A stretch of 64,000 bases of DNA from Streptomyces sp. LX-29 (GTDB lineage Bacteria; Actinomycetota; Actinomycetes; Streptomycetales; Streptomycetaceae), in assembly GCF_029541745.1 (NCBI RefSeq), contig NZ_CP089746.1, positions 6,767,559-6,831,558 of the forward strand. Direction: 5' to 3'. This document shows, in pieces, positions 28,088 to 37,060 of this stretch. Both the position numbers and the translations under genes were made by a program. Below the pieces are notes generated by a model. The model made no database searches. It saw only the letters and a program-made list of their open reading frames with translations, and was not told where the DNA came from. How positions within the stretch are numbered: position 1 is the first letter of the stretch; each line of letters opens with the position of its first letter.

Positions 28088-29073
28088 CAGTACCTCACTC
28101 GCGGATCGATGACGGCGTACAGCAGGTCGACCGCCAGGTTGGCGACGACGATGAAGGTGGCGGCGAGGAGCGTCACGCCGAGGATCACCGGCTGGTCGCC
28201 GCTGGACAGCGCGCCGTAGAAGAGCCGTCCGATGCCGGGGAGTCCGAAGATGGACTCGGTGATCACCGCGCCGGCGAGAAGGCCGCCCAGGTCCATGCCG
28301 AAGATGGTCAGGATGGGGGTCATCCCGGCGCGCAGCCCGTGCTTGACGACGACGGTGTGGCGCGGCAGGCCCTTGGCGCGGGCGGTGCGAATGTACGGCT
28401 CCGCCATCGTCTCGATCATCGAACTGCGGCTCTGCCGCGCGTACATGGCCGCGTACAGGACGGCCAGCGCCAGCCAGGGCAGCAGCAGGTTCGACGCCCA
28501 GTCCACGGGATCCTCGCCGAAGGGCACATAGCTCGGGTAGGGCAGCAGACCGGCCGTCCGGATCACCCCGTAGATCAGCATCATCGAGGTGAAGTAGACG
28601 GGTAGGGAGGCGGCGGCGACAGCGCCGACCATCAGCGCCCTGTCGATGAGGGTGTCCTTGCGCAGGGCTGCGACGACGCCCGCGGACAGACCGAGGGTCA
28701 GCCACAGCACGGCGGCGCCCAGGGCCAGCGAGGCGGAGACCGGGAGACGGTCCATCAGCAGGTCCCAGACGGACTCGCTGTTCTCGTAGGAGTAGCCCAG
28801 GCACGGGAAGTCGCAGTGCAGCTCGTACTGGCCCGTTCCCATGGTGCGGCCGGTGAAGATCCCGGTGACGAAGTCCATGAACTGCCGCCACAACGGCTGG
28901 TCGAGCCCCATGTGCTCGCGGATCGCCGCCAGCCGCTCCGAGCTGCACGACTTGCCGCAGGCCGCGGCGGCCGGGTCGGACGGCAGGACGTAGAAGATGG
29001 TGAAGGTGACGGCGGCGATGGCGAGGAGCACGCCGGTCACCCCGAGCAGTCGGCGCCCGATGTAGACGGTCAT
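28087..29073 (-). CDS. peptide ABC transporter permease (DppB type)
   Basis: A 328-residue membrane protein with six expected helices. The N-terminal YIGRRLLGVTGVLLAIAAVT helix is typical of DppB. The EAA loop is RTARAKGLPRHTVVVKHGLR, and GAVITESIFGLPGIGRL is the family signature. A periplasmic loop (CGKSCSSE, HCDFPCLG) has four Cys. It is unusually long and may form disulfides. Start ATG 29073 overlaps the preceding permease stop and has GAGAGGAAG. Confidence 0.92.
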
Positions 29074-30014
29074 GTACGGCTTCCTCTCGGGTCCAGGACG
29101 TCCCGCAGCGCGTCGCCGAGCAGCGTGAACGCGAGCACGGTGAGGAAGAGGCAGGTGCTCGGGATGACGAAGTACATGGGGTCGGTGTCGTAGAAGTTGA
29201 CGCTCTCGGCGATCATCTGGCCCCAGGAGGGAGTGGGCGGGCGGACGCCGACGCCCAGGTAGCTCAGCGCCGCCTCGGTGGAGATCATCCCCGGGATGAT
29301 CAGGGTGGTGTACGCGATGACGGGCCCGGCGACGCCCGGGAGGATGTCGCGGGTCAGGATCCGCCAGGGGCCGGAGCCGCCGACGCGGGCGGCGTCGACG
29401 TACTCGCGGTGTTTGAGCGAGAGGGTCTGGCCGCGCACCACGCGGGCGATGCCGGGCCAGCCGAACAGGCCGATGACCGCGATCATCAACACGATCCGGT
29501 TGACGTCCCGCGCCACCGACATCATCGCGATCATGAAGATGAGCGACGGGAAGGACATGGTGAGGTCCATCAGCCGGGACAGGACCGTGTCGGTGCGACC
29601 GCCGAAGTAGCCCGCGGCGATCCCGGCGGCGGTGCCGGTGACGACGACGATCGCGGTGGCGGCGACGGCGATGAGCAGCGAGACCTGGGCGCCGTGCACG
29701 ACCCGGGCGAACAGGTCGCGGCCGGTGACGGGTTCGACGCCGAGCCAGTGGTCGGCGGAGACCCCGCCGAGCGGGCCGATCGGCTGCCCGCCCAGGTAGG
29801 GGTCGACCGCGGTCTTGTCGAACTCCTCGGGTGACCAGCCGCCCAGCTTGCTGAGCAGCGGGGCGGCCACCGCCATGACCGCGAAGAGCGCGATCACGAC
29901 GAGGGAGATCTTCACGGAGGTGCGCCGGCGCAGCTCCCGGCGGGCGAGCTGCCAGGGGCCGCTGCCCGCCGCGGCGGCCGCGGCGGTCGGGGCGTCGGGT
30001 GTCGTGGTGGCCAT
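29070..30014 (-). CDS. peptide ABC transporter permease (DppC type)
   Basis: A 314-residue membrane protein. The N-terminal Ala-rich tail is followed by a first helix (ISLVVIALFAVMAVAAPLL), a periplasmic domain (DHWLGVEPVTGRDLFARVV, the DppC hallmark) and an EAA loop at DAARVGGSGPWRILTRDI. LSYLGVGVRPPTPSWGQMI is another conserved block. It lies eight bases after the binding-protein stop and overlaps the next permease by four bases. Confidence 0.92.
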   Translation of the reverse strand: MATTTPDAPTAAAAAAGSGPWQLARRELRRRTSVKISLVVIALFAVMAVAAPLLSKLGGWSPEEFDKTAVDPYLGGQPIGPLGGVSADHWLGVEPVTGRDLFARVVHGAQVSLLIAVAATAIVVVTGTAAGIAAGYFGGRTDTVLSRLMDLTMSFPSLIFMIAMMSVARDVNRIVLMIAVIGLFGWPGIARVVRGQTLSLKHREYVDAARVGGSGPWRILTRDILPGVAGPVIAYTTLIIPGMISTEAALSYLGVGVRPPTPSWGQMIAESVNFYDTDPMYFVIPSTCLFLTVLAFTLLGDALRDVLDPRGSRT

Positions 30015-30022
30015 GGCGGGGG

Positions 30023-31768
30023 TCAGCCCTCGCTCTTGGAGGGGTCCTTGAGGCCGACCGAGGCGTAGTCGAGCTGGCCGCCGAAGGAGGTCTGCCCGTA
30101 CGCGCCCGCGATGTTGGTGCCCACCACCAGCGGCCAGCGCCGCACCAGGACCGGGACGGCGGGGGCCTTGGCGAGGATCTCGCCGTCCAGCTCCCGCCAG
30201 GCTTCAGCGGCCTTCCTGGCATCGGTCATCGCGGCGATCTCGTCCATCCGCCGCATGGTCGCCTTGTCACGGAAGAGCGAGTGGTTGCCGGTGTTGCCCT
30301 TCTCCTTGATGTGGCGGCCGTCGAAGACGAACGGCAGGAAGGTGGAGCCGGACGGGTAGTCGGGGCACCAGCCGGTGTACACCATGTCGGTGCGGTTGGT
30401 CGTGTCGCCGATGGTGGTGTAGAACGCGGCCGGGTCGACCGTCTCGATGGTCACCTCGATACCGGCCTTGCCCAGGGCCTGCTGGATGGCCTCGGCGCGC
30501 CCCTTGTCGCTGTTGGACACGGTCATCTTCGTGGTGAAGCCGCCCGGCTTTCCGGCCTGCTTCAACAGCTCCTTGGCCTTGTCGACGTCGCCGGTGACGG
30601 GGATCCTGAGCGTGTCGGGCTGCTTGCCGTCGAAGAGGGTGGCGGGCATGTAGGCGGTGGAGGCGTTGTTGAAGGCGGGGCCGCCGGAGGAGTTGACCAC
30701 GACCTCCTTGTCGAGAGCGTACTGCACGGCCTGACGGACCTTCATGTCGTCGAAGGGGGCGCGGCCGGTGTGCATCTGCACCATGTCGGTGCAGTTGGTC
30801 GACTCGGCGAGCAGCCGCTTGCGCGCCGCGGCGTTGGGCAGCACCTTGACCCCGCTCTCCGGCCGCAGCGCGTACCACGGGACGGCGGAGGCGTCCGCGC
30901 CCTGGCTGGCGATCATCCGGTCGTCGATCTGGTTGTGCTTGAGCCCCATGACCATGACCAGCTTGTCCGGGTACGCCTTGCGTATACCGTCCGTCTTGGG
31001 GTCCCAGTGGGGGTTGCGGACCAGGACGAGCTTCTTGTTGCGCTGGTACGTCTGGATCTTGTACGGGCCCGAGGAGAACGGGCGGCTGTCGTACCTGGGC
31101 CCGGTGTCCCTCTTCTTGGGCACCGGCGCGAAGGTGGGCATCACCGTGGCGCTGGCGAACTCGGCGAAGGGCTTGCGCAGTTCGAAGACGATCGTGCGGT
31201 CGTCCGGCGTCCTGATGGAGTCGAGGTGTTCGCCGTCGGCCGGTCCCTTGTAGCCCTTGGCGCCCTCGAGGTAGCGGGCCGCGTAGTCGGCGCCGCCGTA
31301 CAGGTCAGGGGAGAACGACCGCTCCACGTTGTACTTGACGTCCTGGGCGGTGACCGGGGTGCCGTCCTCGTACCTGATCCCCTTCTTGAGGCGGAAGGTC
31401 CAGGTCTTGGCGCCGTTGGACGGGGTGCCGAGGTCGGTCGCGAGGTCGGGGACCAGCTCGCCGCCCTCGGTCCCCGGAGCCGCCTTGTAGGTCACCAGGG
31501 TGCGGTAGAGCAGCCGGGTGCCGAACTCCATGTCGCTCATGGCCCAGTTGCGGGCCGGGTCGAGGTGGGTGAAGTCCTGGTGGGACAGGACCGTGAGGGT
31601 GCCGCCCTTCTTCGGAGTGCCTCCGATCACCGCGCCGAGGTTGGCGGTGGCCGGGTTCTTTCCCTTCCGGCCGTCGCTGGAGCGCTTGCCGCTGGAGCAG
31701 CCGGTCGTGCCGAGGGTGAGGGCCACCGCCACGGCGGTGGCGAGGACGGTACAGGTGCGCGTGTTCAT
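30023..31768 (-). CDS. peptide ABC transporter substrate-binding lipoprotein
   Basis: A 581-residue family 5 solute-binding protein. The signal peptide ends in the lipobox LGTTGC (Cys 24). The mature protein has GGTLTVLSHQDFTHLDPA, the DppA/OppA entry motif, then WTFRLKKGIRYEDGTPVTAQDV and CPDYPSGSTFLP. It should bind peptides outside the membrane for the DppBCDF proteins encoded next. Start ATG 31768 has GGAGTGA upstream. The promoter region, shared with the divergent catabolic operon, holds two copies of the GntR element. Confidence 0.93.
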   Translation of the reverse strand: MNTRTCTVLATAVAVALTLGTTGCSSGKRSSDGRKGKNPATANLGAVIGGTPKKGGTLTVLSHQDFTHLDPARNWAMSDMEFGTRLLYRTLVTYKAAPGTEGGELVPDLATDLGTPSNGAKTWTFRLKKGIRYEDGTPVTAQDVKYNVERSFSPDLYGGADYAARYLEGAKGYKGPADGEHLDSIRTPDDRTIVFELRKPFAEFASATVMPTFAPVPKKRDTGPRYDSRPFSSGPYKIQTYQRNKKLVLVRNPHWDPKTDGIRKAYPDKLVMVMGLKHNQIDDRMIASQGADASAVPWYALRPESGVKVLPNAAARKRLLAESTNCTDMVQMHTGRAPFDDMKVRQAVQYALDKEVVVNSSGGPAFNNASTAYMPATLFDGKQPDTLRIPVTGDVDKAKELLKQAGKPGGFTTKMTVSNSDKGRAEAIQQALGKAGIEVTIETVDPAAFYTTIGDTTNRTDMVYTGWCPDYPSGSTFLPFVFDGRHIKEKGNTGNHSLFRDKATMRRMDEIAAMTDARKAAEAWRELDGEILAKAPAVPVLVRRWPLVVGTNIAGAYGQTSFGGQLDYASVGLKDPSKSEG

Positions 31769-31809
31769 CAGGGGTCACTCCGTGAACAGTCGGACAGCAC
31801 AGTGGCTGG

Positions 31810-32003
31810 AATGTGACCGGTAACATAGTAATGTGAAATTGCACTGGCAAGGTCTTCCCCGGCTTGGTTTGTGTCGGCCGTGCCTGGCGCGCCGGGTCGC
31901 GGGGCGGCGCCGGCCCCCTGTTCGCCGTAACTCCGGGCGTCCGCCCGGGGTGTGAATCCCGGTCAACCTCTTGGTATCGCTGGTGCAATGTGAAATATTA
32001 CTG
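31810..32003. promoter_or_regulatory. divergent promoter region with GntR-type operators
   Basis: Sites GTAATGTGAAATTGCACT (31828-31845) and GCAATGTGAAATATTACT (31985-32002) share ATGTGAAAT. A weaker palindrome, ATGTGACCGGTAACAT, lies at 31811-31826. They flank the transporter and dehydrogenase promoters and match the site before gntR at 38430. Confidence 0.65.
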
Positions 32004-32005
32004 CC

Positions 32006-33160
32006 GTGCTCACGAGAGATTCCGCGGATGTCATCGTCGTCGGGGCCGGCATGGTCGGCGCTGCCTGCGCCTACTACGCCGCCCGGTCCGGCCTGCGCGT
32101 CACCGTGGTCGACCGCGGCCCCGTGGCGGGTGGCAGCACGGGCGCCGGGGAGGGGAACCTGCTGGTCTCCGACAAGGAACCGGGGCCCGAACTCGATCTC
32201 GCGCTGCTCTCCACCCGGCTGTGGCGGGACCTTGCCCGGGAACTTCCGCTCGGGATCGAGTACGAGGCGAAGGGCGGCCTGGTCATCGCCTCCCGTGAGA
32301 ACGGGATGGCCACGCTGCGGGACTTCGCCGCCGCCCAACGCAAGGCGGGCGTCACGGCGGAGGAGGTCGCGGCGGACCGCCTGCACGACCTGGAGCCGCA
32401 CCTGGCGCCCGGGCTGGCAGGCGGCTTCCACTACCCCCAGGACGCCCAGGTCATGCCGGCGCTGGCCGCCGCGCACCTGCTGCGTGCGGCCGGCGCCCGG
32501 GTGCGGCTGCGGCTCGGCGAGGAGGTCACCGGCCTGCTCATCGGCGGGTCGGGCGAGATCCAGGGGGTGCGGACGGCCGCCGGGCCGGTCCACGCGCCCT
32601 ATGTGGTGAACGCCGCGGGCACCTGGGGTGGTGAGTTCGCCCGCCTCGCCGGCGTGGAGCTGCCGGTGCTGCCCCGCCGGGGCTTCGTCCTGGTCACCGA
32701 GCCGCTGCCGCGCGTGGTGCGCCACAAGGTGTACGCGGCGGACTACGTCGCCGACGTGGCCAGCGGCTCCGCCGCGCTGCAGACCTCGGCGGTGGTCGAG
32801 GGCACCGCCGCAGGCCCGGTCCTCATCGGCGCCAGCCGGGAGCGGGTCGGTTTCGACCGCACGCTGTCGGTGGAGGTCCTGCGTCGCCTCGCGGCCCAGG
32901 CCACGGCCCTCTTCCCGGTCCTGGCCGGGGTGCGGGTCATGCGGACCTACCCCGGGTTCCGCCCGTACCTGCCCGACCACCTGCCCGCCATCGGGCCCGA
33001 CCCGCGCGTGCCCGGGCTGCTGCACGCCTGCGGCCACGAGGGCGCCGGCATCGGCCTCGCCCCCGCCACCGGCCTGGCCGTCGCCCGCGCCCTGATCGGC
33101 GGCGAACCCCCGCTCGACCTCGCCCCGTTCCGGCCGGAGCGTTTTCCCTCAGCTGCCTGA
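32006..33160 (+). CDS. D-hydroxyproline dehydrogenase, FAD subunit (DAO family)
   Basis: A 384-residue DAO-family flavoprotein. DVIVVGAGMVGAACAYYAA is the FAD-binding loop. GGSTGAGEGNLLVSDKE is the DAO turn, and HACGHEGAGIGLAPATG is the C-terminal FAD motif. With the following 2Fe-2S and NAD(P)/FAD subunits it matches heteromeric HcnABC/LhpB-type amine dehydrogenases. In hydroxyproline catabolism this enzyme oxidises cis-4-hydroxy-D-proline to pyrroline-4-hydroxy-2-carboxylate. The GTG start at 32006 has no clear RBS and sits just behind the operator, so the transcript may be leaderless. Confidence 0.85.
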   Translation: MLTRDSADVIVVGAGMVGAACAYYAARSGLRVTVVDRGPVAGGSTGAGEGNLLVSDKEPGPELDLALLSTRLWRDLARELPLGIEYEAKGGLVIASRENGMATLRDFAAAQRKAGVTAEEVAADRLHDLEPHLAPGLAGGFHYPQDAQVMPALAAAHLLRAAGARVRLRLGEEVTGLLIGGSGEIQGVRTAAGPVHAPYVVNAAGTWGGEFARLAGVELPVLPRRGFVLVTEPLPRVVRHKVYAADYVADVASGSAALQTSAVVEGTAAGPVLIGASRERVGFDRTLSVEVLRRLAAQATALFPVLAGVRVMRTYPGFRPYLPDHLPAIGPDPRVPGLLHACGHEGAGIGLAPATGLAVARALIGGEPPLDLAPFRPERFPSAA

Positions 33161-33197
33161 GTCCGTCCGCCACCTCCGTCCCGAGAGGAGGGCCACC

Positions 33198-33512
33198 GTG
33201 GCCCGTACCCCCGCCGAACTCGTCGGCGCACAGCCCGATCCGCCGTTCGAGATCACCATGGACGGCCGCACCGTGACCGCCCTGCCCGGGCAGTCCGTCG
33301 CCGCCGCCCTGTGGGGTGCCGGCATCGTCGCCTGGCGCACCACCCGGAACGGCGGGCGCCCGCGGGGCGCGTTCTGCGGCATCGGCCAGTGCTACGACTG
33401 CCTCGCCACGGTCAACGGCGAGCCCAACCGCCGGGCCTGCCTGGTTCCCGCCCGGCCCGGCGACGCCATCACCACCCAGGAAGGACACGGCCGTGCCGCT
33501 CTCGGCGTCTGA
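33198..33512 (+). CDS. D-hydroxyproline dehydrogenase, 2Fe-2S subunit
   Basis: A 104-residue ferredoxin-fold protein. ITMDGRTVTALPGQSVAAAL is the plant-type ferredoxin beta-grasp start. Its cluster ligands are CGIGQCYDC plus a later Cys in RRACLVPA. This is the small HcnA-like electron-transfer subunit. Start GTG 33198 has GAGAGGAGGG. The next gene starts inside its 3-prime end (20-base overlap), consistent with a coupled complex. Confidence 0.88.
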   Translation: MARTPAELVGAQPDPPFEITMDGRTVTALPGQSVAAALWGAGIVAWRTTRNGGRPRGAFCGIGQCYDCLATVNGEPNRRACLVPARPGDAITTQEGHGRAALGV

Positions 33513-34989
33513 AGCGCATGGAGCGTCCGATGCGCGTGAACCGTACGACCTCGCGGTGATCGGCGCGGGCGCCGCCGGCCTCGCGGGCGCCGTCACCGCC
33601 GCCGAACTCGGCCTGTCCGTCGCCCTGCTGGACGCCTCGGGCCAGGTCGGCGGCCAGTTCTACCGCACCCCGGAACCGGGCCTCGGGGCCGCCCGGCCCG
33701 AAGCCCTGCACCACGACTGGGCCGCCTTCGCCGACCTGCGCGAGCGCCAGCGCGCCACAGACGGCATCGACCACCTCGCCGGCCACCACGTGTGGACGGT
33801 GGCCCGGCAGAGCGACGAGCTGTGGGCGGTGCACGCCGTGACCGGTCCCGACGGGGCGGGGGAACGGCCGGTGCGCGTACGGGCCCGGGCGATCCTCATC
33901 GCGACCGGGGCCTACGAGCGCCAACTGCCCTTCCCCGGCTGGACCCTGCCCGGCGTCGTGAGCGCCGGAGGAGCCCAGGCGATGCTCAAGTCGGCTCTCA
34001 CCCTGCCCGGCAGACGCATCGTCGTCGCAGGCAGCGGACCGCTGCTGCTCGCCGTCGCCTCCTCGCTCGCCGCCGCCGGGGCGCGGGTCCCTGCCGTGGT
34101 GGAGGCGGCCGGCTACCTGCGCTACGCCCGCCATGTCCGCGCCCTCGCCACCAACCCGCAGAAGCTGACCGAGGCGGTGGTCCACGGCTCGGCGCTGCTG
34201 CGGCACCGGGTGCGGCTGCGCACCCGCAGCGCGATCACCGAGGTGCACGGGGATCAGCGGGTCGAGGCGGTGACGATCTGCCGGCTCGACGGCGACTGGC
34301 GGCCCGTGCGGGGGACGGGCCGCCAGGTCGAGTGCGACACGCTGGCGGTGGGGCACGGCCTGGCGCCCCAGATCGACCTCGCCGTGGGACTCGGGTGCGC
34401 CACCCGCACCACCGCCGACGGCGCCCGCGCCCTGGTCCTCGACGGACTCCAGGAGACCACGGTGCCCGGCGTCTGGGCGGCGGGCGAGACCGGCGGGGTC
34501 GGCGGCGCCCAACTGGCCCGGGCCGAGGGTGAACTGGCGGCCCTCGCGGTCGCCACCCGGCTGGGCGGGCCATCGGCGAGGGCGCAGTCCGCGCGCGTGG
34601 CGCGGCTGCGCCGCACCCGGGACCGCATGCGCTGCTTCGCGGACGCCATGGCCAAAGCGCACGCCCCCGGCCCCGGCTGGCCCGAGTGGCTGGCCGAGGA
34701 CACCGACGTATGCCGCTGCGAGGAGGTGACCGCCGGGCACATCCGCGAGGCGGTCACCGACCTCGGGGCCCGCGACGCGCGGACCGTCAAGCTCCTCACC
34801 CGTGCGGGGATGGGGTGGTGTCAGGGCCGGATGTGCGGGACGGCCGTGGCCTGCCTCGCTGCCGGGGCGGACGGCCCCCCGGCGCCCCCGGCCGAGCGCC
34901 GCCCCCTCGCCGCTCCGGTTCCGCTCGGCGCGCTCGCCTCGCTCGAGTCGGCCGAATCGCCCGAGAAGTCCGTCAGGACCGACCGCTGA
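33493..34989 (+). CDS. D-hydroxyproline dehydrogenase, NAD(P)/FAD subunit
   Basis: A 498-residue pyridine nucleotide-disulfide oxidoreductase-type subunit. LAVIGAGAAGLAGAVTAAEL binds FAD, ILIATGAYERQLPFPGW is the second FAD strand, VVAGSGPLLLAVASSLAAAG binds NAD(P) or a second flavin, and VPGVWAAGETGGVGGAQLA closes the FAD site. The C-terminus has a BFD-like 2Fe-2S domain with CRCEE and GWCQGRMCG. This is the HcnB-type alpha subunit. I chose GTG 33493 because GGAAGGA precedes it and the N-terminus then matches the family. The upstream frame overlaps the ferredoxin gene. Confidence 0.87.
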   Translation: MPLSASEAHGASDAREPYDLAVIGAGAAGLAGAVTAAELGLSVALLDASGQVGGQFYRTPEPGLGAARPEALHHDWAAFADLRERQRATDGIDHLAGHHVWTVARQSDELWAVHAVTGPDGAGERPVRVRARAILIATGAYERQLPFPGWTLPGVVSAGGAQAMLKSALTLPGRRIVVAGSGPLLLAVASSLAAAGARVPAVVEAAGYLRYARHVRALATNPQKLTEAVVHGSALLRHRVRLRTRSAITEVHGDQRVEAVTICRLDGDWRPVRGTGRQVECDTLAVGHGLAPQIDLAVGLGCATRTTADGARALVLDGLQETTVPGVWAAGETGGVGGAQLARAEGELAALAVATRLGGPSARAQSARVARLRRTRDRMRCFADAMAKAHAPGPGWPEWLAEDTDVCRCEEVTAGHIREAVTDLGARDARTVKLLTRAGMGWCQGRMCGTAVACLAAGADGPPAPPAERRPLAAPVPLGALASLESAESPEKSVRTDR

Positions 34990-35042
34990 CGACTCGTCTC
35001 TTCGCCTTACTCTCCCAGGTGCCCCACGGGGCACCCACGCTC

Positions 35043-35062
35043 CACTGTAAAATGTCACATGC
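35043..35062. promoter_or_regulatory. internal GntR-type operator
   Basis: CACTGTAAAATGTCACATGC reads GCATGTGACATTTTACAGTG on the other strand, matching the locus consensus. It lies 19 bases before the deaminase start and suggests a second regulated promoter inside the catabolic operon. Confidence 0.6.
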
Positions 35063-35080
35063 CATAGAAGGGTTCATTCA

Positions 35081-35986
35081 ATGACCGCCACCTGGAACTC
35101 CTCCCGTCCCTGGCGCGGCATCATGGTCGCCACCGCGCTCCCCCTCCGCGACGACCTCTCCGTCGACTACGACGCCTACGCCGAGCACGTCCGCTGGCTC
35201 GTCGACAACGGCTGCGACGGCGTCGTCCCCAACGGTTCGCTCGGCGAGTACCAGACCCTCACCGACGAGGAGCGCGCCCGCGTGGTCCGTACCGCGGTCG
35301 AGGCGGCGGGCGACCCGGCGCGGGTGATGCCCGGTGTCGCCGCGTACGGCAGTGGCGAGGCACGTCGCTGGGCCGAGCAGGCGGCCGAGGTCGGCTGCGG
35401 CTCGGTCCTCCTGCTGCCCCCGAACGCCTACCGCGCCGACGAGGCGTCCGTGCGGGCCCACTACGCCGAGGTGGCCGGGGCCGGCGTGCCCGTCGTCGCG
35501 TACAACAACCCCATCGACACCAAGGTCGACCTGACCCCGGCCCTGCTCGCCGGGCTCCACGCCGACGGGCACATCGTGGCCGTCAAGGAGTTCACCGGCG
35601 ACGTCCGGCGCGCCTACGAGCTCGCCGAGCTCGCCCCGGAGCTCGACCTGCTGATCGGCGCCGACGACGTGCTCCTCGAACTCGCCGTGGCCGGGGCCGT
35701 CGGCTGGATCGCCGGCTACCCGAACGCCTTCCCCGCCACCTGCGCGCGGCTGTACCGCGCCGCCGTCTCCGGCGACCTCCGGACGGCGCTGCCCCTGTAC
35801 CGGTCGCTGCACTCGCTCCTGCGCTGGGACTCCAAGACCGAGTTCGTCCAGTCGATCAAGCTCTCCATGGACATCGTCGGGCGTCACGGCGGTCCGGTCC
35901 GCCCGCCCCGCACTCCGCTCACCGGTGCGGTCGAGGTCGCGGTGCGCACCGCGACCGAGAAGGCCGTCGCCGAGGGCCACCGCTGA
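35081..35986 (+). CDS. pyrroline-4-hydroxy-2-carboxylate deaminase-like, DapA family
   Basis: A 301-residue (beta/alpha)8 class I aldolase-fold protein. The Schiff-base Lys is K169 in VAVKEFTGD, and Tyr 141 in YNNP is the proton relay. GSLGEYQTLTDEER is the carboxylate-binding loop. In hydroxyproline pathways this branch of the DapA family turns pyrroline-4-hydroxy-2-carboxylate into 2-oxoglutarate semialdehyde with loss of ammonia. Placement between the dehydrogenase subunits and the epimerase and aldehyde dehydrogenase supports that over true DapA. Start ATG 35081; RBS GAAGGG is somewhat distant. Confidence 0.85.
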   Translation: MTATWNSSRPWRGIMVATALPLRDDLSVDYDAYAEHVRWLVDNGCDGVVPNGSLGEYQTLTDEERARVVRTAVEAAGDPARVMPGVAAYGSGEARRWAEQAAEVGCGSVLLLPPNAYRADEASVRAHYAEVAGAGVPVVAYNNPIDTKVDLTPALLAGLHADGHIVAVKEFTGDVRRAYELAELAPELDLLIGADDVLLELAVAGAVGWIAGYPNAFPATCARLYRAAVSGDLRTALPLYRSLHSLLRWDSKTEFVQSIKLSMDIVGRHGGPVRPPRTPLTGAVEVAVRTATEKAVAEGHR

Positions 35987-36058
35987 CCGCCGGACCGCCC
36001 TGCGGCCGGATCTCCGGCCCACCCGACCCCTGACCTTCCGACAGTCGAAAGGAGCCCT

Positions 36059-37060
36059 GTGCGCACACGCCATGTCTTCCACGCGGTGGACTCGCACACC
36101 GAGGGCATGCCCACCCGCGTGGTCACCGGCGGCGTCGGGGTGATCCCCGGCGCCACCATGGCCGAACGACGCCTGCACTTCGCCGAGCACCTGGACCACA
36201 TCCGTACGCTCCTCATGTACGAGCCGCGCGGCCACTCCGCCATGAGCGGCGCGATCCTCCAGCCGCCCACCCGGCCCGACGCGGACTACGGCGTCCTCTA
36301 CATCGAGGTCTCCGGGCTGCTGCCGATGTGCGGCCACGGCACCATCGGGGTGGCCACCGTCCTGGTCGAGACCGGGATGGTGCCGGTCGTCGAACCCGTC
36401 ACCACGGTCCGCCTCGACACCCCGGCGGGCCTGGTCAGCGTCGACGTACACGTCGAGGACGGCGCGGCGAAGGCGGTCACGCTCACCAACGTCCCCGCGT
36501 TCTGCGTCGGCCTGCACCGCAGAGTCGACGTACCCGGCTTCGGCACGGTGACCTATGACCTCGCCTTCGGCGGCAACTTCTACGCCTTCGTCGAACTCGA
36601 CGCCCTGGGCCTGCCGTTCGACCGCGCCCGCAAGGACGACCTGCTGGCCGCCGGGCTCGCCGTCATGGACGCCATCAACGCCACCGACCGGCCCGTGCAC
36701 CCCGAGAGTCCGGAGATCGGCGGCGTGAAGCACGTCTATCTGGCGGCCCCCGGCTCCGACGCCGCGCACTCCCGCCATGCCATGGCCATCCACCCCGGCT
36801 GGTTCGACCGCTCGCCGTGCGGCACCGGCACATCCGCCCGGATGGCCCAACTGCACGCCCGCGGCCACCTGCCGCTGCACCGGGACTTCGTCAACGAGTC
36901 CCTCATCGGCACCCGCTTCACCGGCCGCCTCGTCGGCGAGACGGAGGTCGGCGGCGTGCCGGCCGTCGTCCCCACCATCACCGGACGCGCCTGGATCACC
37001 GGGACCGCCCAGTACTTCCTCGACCCGGACGATCCCTTCCCCGGAGGTTTCCTCCTGTGA
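36059..37060 (+). CDS. 4-hydroxyproline 2-epimerase (proline racemase family)
   Basis: A 333-residue proline racemase-fold enzyme. Both catalytic Cys are present: Cys 91 in MCGHGTIG and Cys 254 in SPCGTGTSA. Two Cys point to a racemase or epimerase; trans-3-hydroxyproline dehydratases have Thr at the second place. DSHTEGMPTRVVTGG is the family start. It would convert trans-4-hydroxy-L-proline to cis-4-hydroxy-D-proline, the first step of the local pathway. Start GTG 36059 follows AAAGGAG. The stop overlaps the next start (GTGA). Confidence 0.9.
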   Translation: MRTRHVFHAVDSHTEGMPTRVVTGGVGVIPGATMAERRLHFAEHLDHIRTLLMYEPRGHSAMSGAILQPPTRPDADYGVLYIEVSGLLPMCGHGTIGVATVLVETGMVPVVEPVTTVRLDTPAGLVSVDVHVEDGAAKAVTLTNVPAFCVGLHRRVDVPGFGTVTYDLAFGGNFYAFVELDALGLPFDRARKDDLLAAGLAVMDAINATDRPVHPESPEIGGVKHVYLAAPGSDAAHSRHAMAIHPGWFDRSPCGTGTSARMAQLHARGHLPLHRDFVNESLIGTRFTGRLVGETEVGGVPAVVPTITGRAWITGTAQYFLDPDDPFPGGFLL